Assembly (NCBI RefSeq): GCF_016086655.4
Contig: NC_052135.2
Span: 22,968,363 to 23,032,362 of the forward strand
Length of the DNA stretch: 64,000 nucleotides
Direction: 5' to 3'
Origin: Lepeophtheirus salmonis
Lineage: Eukaryota > Arthropoda > Copepoda > Siphonostomatoida > Caligidae
Shown here piece by piece: positions 1 through 11,240 of the stretch (its first letter is position 1; each line of letters starts with the position of its first letter). The notes beneath the pieces were generated by a model that saw only the letters and a program-made list of their open reading frames with translations, searched no databases and had not been told where the DNA came from. Both the position numbers and the translations under genes were made by a program.

Positions 1-900
1 TCTAATATAATCAGGGACGCTATCTACTGTAACCCCGGTTGATATTACGGCCCACGGGTTTTGTGGCGTGCCAACGCGAATTATTAAAAAAATTAATTTT
101 TAAATAAATTTATTTCTTTATTTTATCAATTGAATCAAATAGTTTCTTGAATCAATTTATGACTAAACATGATCATAAATAGATAACGACGAGTGGGAAC
201 CTTCCATGTTGTGATTTTGGGTACCCACTAGTGTTGGGTTTCGGGTCTGAAAATCTGAGACCGTCATGATTTTTAGTGGGCATAAGTAATTTGGTCTTGT
301 TAAGAAGTTCGGCTTGGACCGTCTTAAAGAAAAATTCGGTCTGGATCATCGGTTTTACAAAAAAAATATCGGTCTCATTCAAATAAACGGCACAATAGCA
401 TCATATGAAGTTATATGTGTCGTATAAATAATATTTATACAACTCATAAATCAGGATGGGGAGAAAATCGGTTCATAGATTGAGACCGAAAAAATCGGTC
501 CACAGTTTCAAAACAATTTATTTTCAATCTGAGGTCGTGGTATGGGGCAAAATATCGATCCAATTCGGTTTAGAGAAAACACAAGACTCAACCGAAAATA
601 AAATTTTGTCTTGGACCGAGTCTCAACACAAGTATACACCTTTATTAAACTTTGAATGAGTTAAGATTATTTAGTGATGTTGAGTTATTAAAAATCGAAT
701 CATAGTTTGGACTAATTCAAAACATAAAGGACTTTAGTAGAGTTGAACTGATTCGATAATTTTTGAGTCGATTTAATTTTCAAACAAGAGCCAGAAGCTG
801 TCAGTACCTTGTGTCCTAGAGATGATATGATTATTAATTATTACAATTTATCTTTTCTAGATAGATATAAATATAATATGTAAATATTTTATTATTTAAG
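1..900. other. AT-rich non-coding stretch, mostly dispersed repeat; presumed intron of the C2CD5-like gene
   Basis: No coding exon could be supported here. The first 110 bases contain a short GC-richer block with a GGCGTGCC core; a similar block occurs in reverse orientation near 18,770-18,800, so it is probably a transposon fragment. The stretch from about 229 to 640 is a copy of the dispersed ACCG/CGGT-rich repeat described separately. Because the next feature is an internal-type exon on the plus strand, this stretch is read as intron. Confidence 0.5.
229..640 (+). repeat. Dispersed ACCGA/CGGTC-rich repeat, copy A
   Basis: About 410 bases rich in GGTC, GACC, CGGT and ACCG words. It begins near CTAGTGTTGGGTTTC and ends near GTCTCAACACAAG. 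The reverse complement of the latter resembles the beginning, so the ends look like short terminal inverted repeats. Diverged copies are at 18,893-19,270, 21,298-21,356 (reverse) and 25,403-25,480. There is no coding capacity, so a non-autonomous DNA element is the likeliest explanation. Confidence 0.6.
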
Positions 901-2039
901 GTATGGCGTGGAAAAGTACATCCCACGTCCAAGGAATATGGGATCGCATGCCAAAACCTCCTCTCTCTTGTCTATTTTAAACTCCGATCCTTTCGTCCCT
1001 GTCTTATTTGTAAATTGAATTTCCAACTTAATTATGACGATGAGAACGAAATGCAAATTATTCTCAATGGCACAGCCATTTCCATTGATAACTCTTCCAA
1101 AACAACCAAAAAAGATGATTCCTTCTTCTCCAGCTCTTCCATGCTAAATGGAGGTGGAAACAGCATGATATTCAATCTCGAGTGTGATTCCTCCTCACAT
1201 AATAAGATTGTCAAACCCTGCAGATTCTATGTATGCTTATTTTTTATGTATCCACTCCTTGACTTTTTGGCTATAATTATGATTACATATTTGGTAGTAT
1301 TATTAATAATAACAATATGATTACTATTATACGTAGGTTGCCAATAAAGAGGGCCAGGGCGTGAATGTGACTCCTTTATCGTACATCCCTGGAGCCAGGA
1401 TTGAGCGATACATGGGGAATCTGAATTTCTTTCTCATTCGCGAAACTTCAAGTTTAAGAGAGGTAGGTTGTTCTGTCCTAGAATAAAATTATTATTCCAT
1501 TTATTCGACCATGTAGGTACTATGTATGTTCCTACTTAACTGTGGTGGGTTTCCCTTCAATTAATTATTATTATTATTAGCTATACGAAAACTGGAATGC
1601 CCCCCACGCTCACGAACAAAAATAAAAAAACAATACATGAATCTACATACATAGTACCTAGCTAATCAACTAACTGACAGATGAATGCATAACTAACTAA
1701 GTAACTTATTGCCTCTTTTTTTTACTTAGATAATAATAATAATATTGTACTCACTGACATTCGACCTAACAATAATATTTATAAATGTAAAATATATTTC
1801 TAACACCTTTTTTGTCTCTTTTCCAGAGTGGTGGACTCAACACCTTCATTCAATCCTTCATAAATGAGTTTTATGGCATTGTGAGAGCGCACGTTTATGC
1901 TCTTGGAGGCAATGGACTCGTCGCATTTTTCATGTCGGAATTTGTTTTGTCACATAGTTTACATAAGAATCAGGCTCAATGTTTAATTCACGTAGGCGGG
2001 GATGTTGTTTCAGCCCATTATACTACACTTACCCTATGA
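901..2039 (+). CDS. C2 domain-containing protein 5-like (CDP138), C-terminal exons only
   Basis: Three exons join in phase 0: 901-1230, 1337-1462 and 1827-2039 (stop TGA), giving the last roughly 155 residues. The acceptor at 900 is the least certain; the other junctions have clear GT/AG sites. The final exons read ARIERYMGNLNFFLIRE and then ALGGNGLVAFFM and KNQAQCLIHVGGDVV, which match from memory the conserved C-terminal domain of animal C2CD5. That protein is a phospholipid-binding C2 protein linked to Akt2-dependent GLUT4 vesicle fusion. The first exon contains a CLIC pair and a serine-rich loop. The N-terminal C2 domain must lie left of the window. The gene converges on the formin gene, with 536 bases between the two stop codons. 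Confidence 0.75.
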
Positions 2040-2575
2040 GCTTATCATCATCGCTCATCACTACCACACTTCTACCACCGTCACTATCATCATCAACAAC
2101 AACAATACAACGAAACTAATGTCTCGTCGCGATGTAAGGAGAAAACACGCATTTTTGGAAAACAAAAACTACAGCATAGTAAAAAATAGGCAACTAATAT
2201 CAAAGAATTCACACACACACATGGTTAGGAACGAAATAAGAAAATATATATTTTTTACGTGAATAGTTGGGAAGAATTTTTTTTTTTAAATTAATAATAA
2301 TAATAGTTTTTTTATAAGACATAAAAAATTGACTGTTTTAATCAAGCAAGCAATATTAGTAATAATAAAAAAAAATATGTGTTTCTCTCTTGTAACATTA
2401 TATCACAGATAACTCGTTTACATATACGTATGTACGTATTATATATGCATATATACATTTATATATATGTATGTTCAGTTGGAACTTGTAATACATAGAT
2501 GTACACATACATAAATATATATATATCCTGACTGCTGCTGCACCTGCCAACATAAACAATCCTCTTGATCTGGAT
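2040..2575. other. Shared 3' intergenic region between convergent genes
   Basis: These 536 AT-rich bases separate two convergent stop codons and must hold both 3' untranslated regions. They contain TATGTACGTA-type simple repeats. A plus-strand AATAAA lies at 2364-2369 for the C2CD5-like gene. The only minus-strand hexamer seen is the variant ATTAAA at 2337-2342. If both are used, the two transcripts overlap slightly in antisense. Confidence 0.5.
2364..2369 (+). terminator. Candidate polyadenylation signal for the C2CD5-like gene
   Basis: Canonical AATAAA about 325 bases downstream of the TGA at 2039, in an A-rich context. It is the only such hexamer noticed on this strand before the convergent gene begins. 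Confidence 0.45.
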
Positions 2576-5500
2576 TCATCTTCGACTAGGTCTGGAGGCC
2601 GTGGGAGTTCCCGGCAATACTCTATTTGAGCCTCCTCCGATAATTTTTCGAGTCCCTGTCGGAGAGTCGGATGCTAAATTAATGGCACTTAATTTTTTTG
2701 AGCTTGCAGCAGTTGGCTTCATGAAACTTAGATTTGAGCTCGGAGTAGAGCGGCGTGATTTAGATGGACTGTTTGCAACTTTTAAAACATTACTACTACT
2801 ACTACTACTACTACTACTATTATTATTATTATTATTTGTTGAAGTAAGGGTTAGTGTGTTGTTGTTGCTGTTGTTCACCAAGTTGGGATTAGATGGGGCT
2901 GTTCGTAGGGAACCGTTGCGTGATACACTACCATTGATACTGCAAAAAAAAAACAAAAAAAACATTCATTTTTACAAAAAGAATATACAAATATAGGAAG
3001 TAATACTCATAACCTATTAGATGCTGATGAGCTAGAACGACTAAGATTCTCTTTAGAGCTATTGGCCCTCTTAGATAAATAAGAGTTATGATTATCCCTG
3101 AGATTAGATTGAGATCCTCTCATAGCTGACGAAGCAGAGGAAGCGGATCGATTGCCTTCTTAAAGAAATTAAAAAAATATATTAAAATCACGAAAAACAA
3201 ACAAAAATTGAGAGCATGAATAGTACCTAGATTTGCAATTGATTTCCTCAATAACTTAGGAGAGCTTGATCGCAAATGACTAGTCGAAGAGGATTTTAGG
3301 TGCTCTGCTTTACTAAGTGATCTTGTACTAGAATTGATGCTCCCTCTAGATGATCTTGGACTGTCCAATTTATTTAAATTTGTCATAGGCCTTCTCGACA
3401 ATGAATTCTCATGGAAAAGATTTCTGGAGTCTCTGGGAGCAATGACTTCTTCACGACTACTCTTACGCAGAGTCTTTGTCAAGTCTTTTATTTTAGTAAG
3501 AGCACTTCCGGTTGTCTTTTTAGATTCGCCCGTAGGAGCTGCGAGGGATCTTCGGGAACCTCGGAGAGACGAGGAAGGAGATTTCCCATTCAGTCTATCA
3601 AATACATTTGCTGTAGAAGCAGGACGGCGATTCATTGAACCACTGCGACTAGCACTTTCATCTCTCTTAACCGTAGGATTTGTAGAGTTACTCCTTGACA
3701 GTCGTTCGATCAAGGAGTTTTTCCTTTCGACTGGTTTTTTGAGGCTCTTTAAACCTCTACCTGGACGAATATTGTCTGCCCCATTAATCCCATTCTTCTC
3801 ATCGGTGGATTCTACATTAATTATAGGTACGGAAGTGACATATTTCCCATCAACTAATTTAGAGTTATAATCGCCATAAGAGGGATCTCTAACAGATTTG
3901 GATCCCCCGTTTAATTTGGACTCATCTAAGGCTCTTGAACTACTCTTAGATCTAGTGGTGACACGTGAAGTCAATCTTTTGCGGGACTCGGACTCTACAG
4001 CTAGTGTTTTACGTCTGAGAGGATCAGTTCTGGGGACTGATTGGAGTTCATTTGATGTTTGTCTATAAGAGGAGGAAGACTTAGAAGGAGGTTCATTCAT
4101 CCCAGATTTATTTCCAACTACATCGTATTGTTCTCCAGGCACATTTGATTTTTTGAATTTTGATGCAAGCCTAGATCGCCAATCAGCTTTAGAGGATTTA
4201 CTCTTATCCGGAGACATGTCATTAAGACTCTTGGTATCCCCCTCGTCCTCTTCTCGACGTCTAAATAAATAATACAATTATTAACATGATGAAATATGAA
4301 AGTTATTAGCCATATTATTTAACTTACCGAATGGATCCTCGAGTGAGCGTTCTTCTGGCATTAGAGAATCTATCAAATAATCCTGATCCTAAATCGTCAT
4401 CATCTATGTCTTGAGGAGAAGAAATGTCGTTTGTTGATGCCTTTTTCCTTCTAAGAATAAGTTCTCTATCACCCAAGGGTCTGGCTCCCTCGCTTCCAAG
4501 GGTCTTAAATTTTCTATTTTGTCTTCTATTAGCAAAGTCATTCGCATCATGAAGAGACATTGTTTCTGCAGCTGGAGCAGAAGTATCATCTCCTGATTGC
4601 TCTTGCTCCAACTTGTCTCTAAATGAACTCCTGCGGAAAGCTCTTCGCTGTATAGGGGGTGTTTCAATATTCTCAGAGTCGATATTAAATGTATCTAGGA
4701 TTTCGTCATTTTTGAAGCTTTCAATTGTCTCGGCAATATCACTTTCATCAAGATTTTTAGTGAGGGTTTCCTTCAAGTGTTCTCTTAGACTATTAGGTGT
4801 TGTAGTTCTAAAACAAATAAGAATTCAAATTAATTTTAGTATTTTATTTGTTAACACAATCATTATTGTTATTATTATTTACCTGTAGAATGGAAATTTT
4901 TTGGGTTTTGAGTCTGATTTGTTGTTATTTTTGTTGTTATTACTGTCTGGTGATTTTGTTCTTTCTTCTTCGATGGTTTTAAGAAAATCAGTAGGAACTT
5001 CCATGGATCGTCTAGTCATTGAGTCAATAAACTGTTTAGTTCGACTCTCCTTGGGACTTTCAGATCCACTCTCATTTTGAACTTTTCCAGCCTGTTCCAA
5101 CAAGCTTGGACGACGAACATACAAGGATACTCTTTCATCTGAATTCTTTCTTCCAAGTTCCCTAAAAGAATTAAAAAAATGTAAACAGTAGAATATACAC
5201 TTATATAATTATGTGTATTTAATGAAGTAAACCTTACCTGATCATGGCTTTCTTCTTATCATAGGATGAAGGAGGCGTCTTTTTACGGTTCGCTATTTCC
5301 TTAGCATTGGCATCTTCCACAGCCTCTATGGCACCTATAACATCTGTTTTTGCTACTAAACTTGTTAAAGGTTTATCCTCATGTAGAACTCCAAGAGAAC
5401 TTCGAAGATTTTCGTTTGACTTTTCTATCAACTTTTTCTTTTTATCGAGATATTGATTGGCTTTATTATCATCTTCATTGGAGTCTTTGAGCCATGACTC

Positions 5501-8500
5501 TATTCTTCCTCTTATATCTGAAGACTTTTTATTTAATGCTGATGAATCAGATAAAGAATTGCTATTTTTTGATGGTGAAGGATTGATAATAGATGTGTTA
5601 GTGCTACCAGTAGCTGGGGCTGCTGGGATTGTAGAAAATGTGGAAGGTAAGGGTAGTGATCTAAAAGAAAAAGTATGAAAAAGAAATGCAAAAGTTATGT
5701 ACGAGTATATAATATGTACGTATAAGAGAACAAACCTTTCTCTATCAGAGTCATGATTCAATAGTTCTGGTCTTTTCTTCCCCCTTGAACGTCTTAATAG
5801 ATTACGATCCAATGAACCATAGGTTTGATTAGAGTCTATCCCTGTATTTCTTTCCCGAGAACCATCATGTCCTCCACTTACAAGGTAATTAATAAGTTTG
5901 TCATCTTCTTCGGAGGGAATTCGTGAGCGTCTTCTCCTCAAGCTAGGAGAACCAAGAGACGGATCTCCATTCAGATTTTCATTAGATGGACCTGAAAAAG
6001 AGCCACCACGATGTCTTCGATTAAGTCTAGGGGATGAACCAACTGCAGAGAGAGATCCTTCTCCAGTAGGAGTGGCTTCTCCAGAAGCAGGGGTTGAATC
6101 TGCTGCTGGATTAGACATGGACTTGTTAAATCGTCGCATGATCATGGGTGAATATTGAGGCTATTCAAATACAAAGTTTATTATGTCATTAATAACAAAG
6201 ATTATTTGGAATATAAAAAAGTGAAAAAAAATCACGGAACAACACTTGCCTTAAATCCTCCATTGGGCAATCGTCTTTGGACAAAACCGGCTTTAATATC
6301 ATCAGATATATACTTCATAACTTGTTCTTCATTGTCATCTGTAGTATTTGAGTTGTTAATATTATTATTATTATTTGATCCTGTATAAATTAAATTGAAA
6401 GGCATAAGTATTTTTATTATTATTTGGTAGGTACATTTTATTTTATGTTTGTCATCTGCAGGGATCATTTTGTAAATGGTTGTTTGTACGCATCATAAAT
6501 TGGTTGATACATAGCCTATGATAGGATTGTTAGTTTTTGAGCAACATACATAATATATCCCAAATACATGAAATGTTATACCGACATATGTATGTACTAT
6601 CAAATATGACTCAGAGATGATTATTATTACTTTAACCTTAAGGAAGAGGGAAGACGTACGTACGTACAACATAGAAGTATACCGCATATGTAGGTATCTA
6701 CATAGTAGAAGAGATTGCCAAGGAACTGTTAACAAATATGTTTCTTATTTATTAAAAATAATGAATATGATGATAATGATAATTTGTCTAGGTACTATCC
6801 AGTATAATTAAATGTATCTTCTTCATAACGGTTCATACTTCATCATCATATTTAAAGAAAAGGAGGAAGGAAAGATCTTCCATCTCCTTAGCACAAAAAC
6901 AAGGATAAAATGAATTGATTTTAGCCTGGATATAGGTTTTGAAATTGGATATGTTTTAACCTATTATAGGATTACTCCTACTAATCAAGGTCACAAAAGA
7001 TTTGACTACGTATGTATGTATATACAATCAACAATAACTAATAATTCTAACTAACATCTATGGGGTAATGGGATGTGTCTTTACAAAGAAGAAATAAAGA
7101 ACTCTTTCTACATATATATATGTATGAAAAGTGTTGCTCATTTACTGTTGGTAGTGGTACATAGGAATAATAAATATATATGTATGTACGTAGTTATTTA
7201 AATATGTTTCTTGATTTTTCGTAGGTATAAACTCACACATGTAGCATTCTATATTAAAATAATAAACGACCTTCGACAGTAAAGTAGAAGAATAAAAAAC
7301 CATAACGGGGCGCCCAATTTTAAGAGTGCACGCTCAGTATCAAGGTCATAGCCATCATACTCAGACTTAGTTTGTATCATTTCAATAGTAAAAGGAGGGT
7401 TCGAATTAAATGGATTAATTATTATTATTCCTATTATTCTCATTCTCCATATACATAACGAGAGGTTGATAATATTAATGTAACAGGAAGACCCCAAAAA
7501 TAAGAATGGTTGCTGAATAATAAGAAGAATAGTAGTACTTAAATTATATTGACCTTGAGGAGATGATGATGATGACAGAGGTGGAAGGGATCGTTTCTTC
7601 TCCTCGGCCTCTTTTCTTTTCAGCTCACTTAATTCGTCTTTCTCCCTTCGTTTCGAATTTTCATTTACGGCTTTTTTGAATTGATTGAAAAAAGCGGAAA
7701 GAAGCTTGAAACACTCATTTATTCTAAATACATTGGAGTCTTCGCAAAAAAAGTCTGCTACTTCCCTTTGATAGCCCACCAACATATTGAGTTGCTCTTG
7801 AAAATACTCAAGCTCCTTGGATGCAAACTATAAGAATCCGTATGAAAAACAAAAGAAGAGTTTCATCATGGAAAAAGTTTCAATTTAAAAGCGTGTTTCT
7901 TACGGGAAGAAATTCCTTCATTTGCTCCTTTATGTCGTCCTTTGTGTTTGGAGATTTCATTTGATTTTGGATTTTTTTAATTTGATTGTGAAGTTTATTG
8001 ATGTCCGCATTAATCTCTTCTATGGATGACCTGCAAACAAAAACATATGGCATAGAATTAGACAATGAAATACATAAACTCAAAAACTAAAGAGATGGGC
8101 GTTTTCTTTTTGCCTTTTTCTTATTTTTTTATTCTCACACACAAACACAAAAGACTCACGACTTACTTGGATGCCTCTTCTAAAATACTCAGTTCATTAG
8201 GTAAATATAGGAGCTCAGGATGAGAGCTTTCAGCTTGAGAGGCAACATAATGGAGGAGTGTAAGCCCTGGTTTATTCGAACGAATGTCAGAGAGCTTTTG
8301 AAGAGATGAGAGCTTCATGCCTGCAGCATTTCCAGCATAACCGCCAGAATTAAGGAAATTACCAGCCTGAAGGACCATGTAGAGTAGATCTTGAAGCTTC
8401 TGATTTGTGGTTACATTCTCACAAGATGAAATCATGGCCTCAATTGAAGGTTCTAAATATGCAATATTTGCCTCAAACTCTGCTCTAAGCAACATGCTTT

Positions 8501-10863
8501 CAATCCTCAATCTATAACTAAAATAGAAAAATAAAAACAAACATAAGGGATAGTTTAGTTTTAAGAAAAAGTATCCTATGATTTCGTAGAATTCAGTAAT
8601 TCTCTTACTTAGGAACATCAGCAAGTTGTAAAATAAATTTCTCAGCTGTATTGAGCTTATTACGATCTCCATCCCAGGATTTGAGCATTTCTATTTCGTC
8701 CATTTCAGGGAGGATTTTCATAAGACTCTTCATCTTCTCAGCTCCAAATTCATCATAGTCTCCATCTAGGATCATATGAATAATATCTTCATTGGAACTA
8801 AAAAGGGAAGAAAAATTAGACTTTTATGAGTTATACACAGTAGTTACTTCCTTAATAATTATAATAATAATAGTAAAAGTTTATACAAAATACGGATACC
8901 ATATATATATTTGCGTGAGTGATGAATTAAAGGATCCTTTTTGAGCAACAAAATCATGCTTGACTTATAATTTTATTTGCAATAAAATACAATAGAAAAG
9001 AAGTAATTTACTGGCGCCAGATTATTATTATTAAATTTCAACATATTTTAACGATGAATTTGAACTTATGGACAAAAAAAAACAAAATTTGATTTAATAC
9101 AACAACGTAATTTATTTGTCTCCTCGCTCCGTTTAAAAAAACAATAGCGAATGGTTTGTTTACTATTTTCAATAACCTTGCAATAATATATCAAAATAGA
9201 TTCGATCAAATTATACTTGTAATAATGATTAATTGTTCCCTTGCAAAAATGTACTAAAAAATTATCACTATGATTTGTATGATTGAATTTACCTTCTAAA
9301 TTGTCGTAGGAATATGTTGATGATAAGACTTCTTTTTGCATCTAATAGATCTACTTCCTCTTTTTTAGTTTGTTTTTTATTGATGGAGCTCCCATCCATG
9401 TTAGCATTCCCAGAAGAGGAACCCACTCCCCCAGAGCTACCACCTGTAGAATTTTGAGGTGTTAAAGGAACTTGTTGACAAAAGAGGGCTTCCATGTCGT
9501 TAAAATCAATTTTGGATTTCTTGTTTGAAGGCTTGTCATTTTTTTGAGCCACAAGGGACCAAATATTGTTTTTCCCCCAGATTTTAGCAACTGGAAGCTT
9601 ATTCCAATTGAAGGTTTTCATTTTTTGTTTTGGTTTAGGAGTTTCTAGTTGAGGAAGGCGAATGTTTGCTGGAGGACCAGGAGGAGGAGGAATTGGGCCT
9701 GCCCCTCCAGGTGGTGGCGGAGGTGGTGGCCCACCAATTTTCCCACCAGGAGGTGGTGGTGGAGGAGGGGGACCACCACCGCCTGGAGGGGGAGGGGGTG
9801 GAGGAGGCCCTCTGCCTCCAGGAAGAGGTGGAGGAGGAGGAGGTGGTGGTGGTGGCCCACCAGATCCTGGAGGAGGCGGCGGAGGTGGTGGAGCTCCTCC
9901 TCCGAGTGATGGAGGTGGAGGTGGTGCAGGAGGAGGTGGAGGTCCAAGAGTAGCCTCTGAATCAACAGATTGTTTCCTGAGTCCTCCATCTATAGATTTG
10001 AGTCTATGGAGACTTTTATGTTGACTAGGAGCTTTAAGTAGCTTCTCCGATTCTTCCTTATTCTCTAGGAGAGTAGAGCGATGAATAAGTCTCTCAGCTG
10101 TGTCCCAAATGACATCACTCACAGGTTCATTAGGATCTATTCGAAGGAGATGTTGTAGTATATTTAGAAAAGGAATTTCTTGAGGTGTGTCAAGGACTTG
10201 ATTAAAAATGGCATAGAATACGTCAAGAGGCGAGTTGAGGTCCACATCATTAGGTCCAGTAACATAGACTTCATCACTAGCCTTCTGCTCTTCGTAAACG
10301 TCCAATTGAACCTTTAAATCAGGGTCCAATTTTTTATCATTTCGAAGACTCTGAAGAACTTCACTCAACTTTAAACCGATAAATTCATTACGCACACGAT
10401 TCCGATCCTTGAAAAGAAATAGGAGATATGACTTATGAGTTGCCCTGCTTTGGGAGCTAGGCTCCAAGTTTCTCACTTTGATTTGTGGAGTCGATATAAC
10501 GAGGCAATTGATAAAAGCCATGAGCACGGTTTTATACTCATCCCCTTTGGCATTACGAAGCTCGCATACAACAAGTTGGAAGCGATACCTTAGGTGCTTA
10601 AAGGTTTTATAATGCTCCAATGCCTCAAGAGCTCGAGTGTATCCATCTCCGCTGTAGACACAGAGAGCAGAAAGCAACTCGAACACTTGACGCTTCACAT
10701 TGATGTCCCGAGTGTCCAAAGCTGAAAATAAATACCCGTTACAAAGAATCCCGTCCTAATAAGTAATTAAGTGAGAAAGACTCTCGTGTTGAATACCAGC
10801 GCCGAGCTTAGTGGCATATTCCTTGTTCTCAACGATGTAGTCCAATCCAATTCGAGAATCCAT
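2576..10863 (-). CDS. Formin, INF2 / Drosophila Form3 type
   Basis: Actin-nucleating formin of about 1,905 aa. Exons in transcript order: 10863-10797, 10721-9293, 8797-8609, 8517-8167, 8030-7904, 7827-7554, 6380-6250, 6160-5736, 5660-5238, 5161-4883, 4807-4328, 4260-3227, 3158-3014, 2939-2576; the total length is divisible by three. Residues 1-250 match the armadillo/DID part of INF2 (RNEFIGL, VKRQVFELL). A poly-proline FH1 is near 280-370. FH2 starts near 387 (MKTFNWNKLP) and includes DAKRSL, YRLRIESML and GNFLNSGGYAGNAAGMKL. A WH2/DAD-like helix, ISDDIKAGFVQRRL, follows in the 6380-6250 exon. The remaining roughly 1,050 residues are Ser/Arg/Asn-rich and probably disordered. The ATG at 10863 aligns with about residue 100 of INF2, so either the protein lacks the start of the DID or an upstream exon was missed. 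One intron (6249-6161) uses a GC donor. Confidence 0.85.
6381..7553 (-). other. Large intron of the formin gene
   Basis: A 1.17-kb AT-rich intron separates the FH2-end exon from the DAD/WH2 exon. Its donor is GTCAAT, which is weak, and the acceptor is TTATACAG. It contains several TACGTACGTA and TATGTATGTA simple repeats and no supported coding exon. Because the donor is weak, an alternative transcript reading through to the stop at 7249 would end the protein right after FH2 and remove the DAD-like helix. Confidence 0.6.
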
Positions 10864-11240
10864 CCTTAAAGAGATGACCTTTTCGAGGAACTTTTTAATT
10901 CACTGAATTCTGACGTCGTCATCGATTTTTTCATTGAATATTAATTAAATCAAAGTAATCTCCTCATTAATCACTCCTCTATTGATTATTACATTAGGAA
11001 CCACAACAAACTCTAATTAATTTCACTATTTTTTTTTTCTTTTTGGCTTTTTCATACAGATTGGTGGTGATCCGTGTTCCTCACACTACACGACATTACG
11101 AACTACTCATTTTAACCTGTGCAGGATTTCAAAAAATTGTGCGCGCGCCATTGTCAAGTGGCAAGCCCCCCTCTTCGTGGCCGCACTCCCTCTTCAAGGT
11201 TCTTACTTATTATTTCCCCCCAATATTTATACGTACATAG
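10864..11240 (-). promoter_or_regulatory. Candidate 5' UTR and promoter region of the formin gene
   Basis: The block at about 11,040-11,220 is strikingly richer in G, C and CpG (GCGCGCGC, GGCCGC) than anything around it, as expected of a promoter or first exon. On the minus strand it leads into the formin start. A short upstream ORF, beginning MKKSMTTSEF, ends at a TAA just before the ATG at 10863. No TATA box was assigned. Confidence 0.4.

Noticed and set aside
3334..3870. 178-codon plus-strand open frame
   Set aside because: Lies wholly antisense to the serine-rich formin tail exon, whose frame and splice joins are consistent; no recognisable domain.
9649..10024. Plus-strand glycine- and arginine/tryptophan-rich open frames
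   Set aside because: They are antisense shadows of the GC-rich poly-proline FH1 tract of the formin; no splice or start context of their own.
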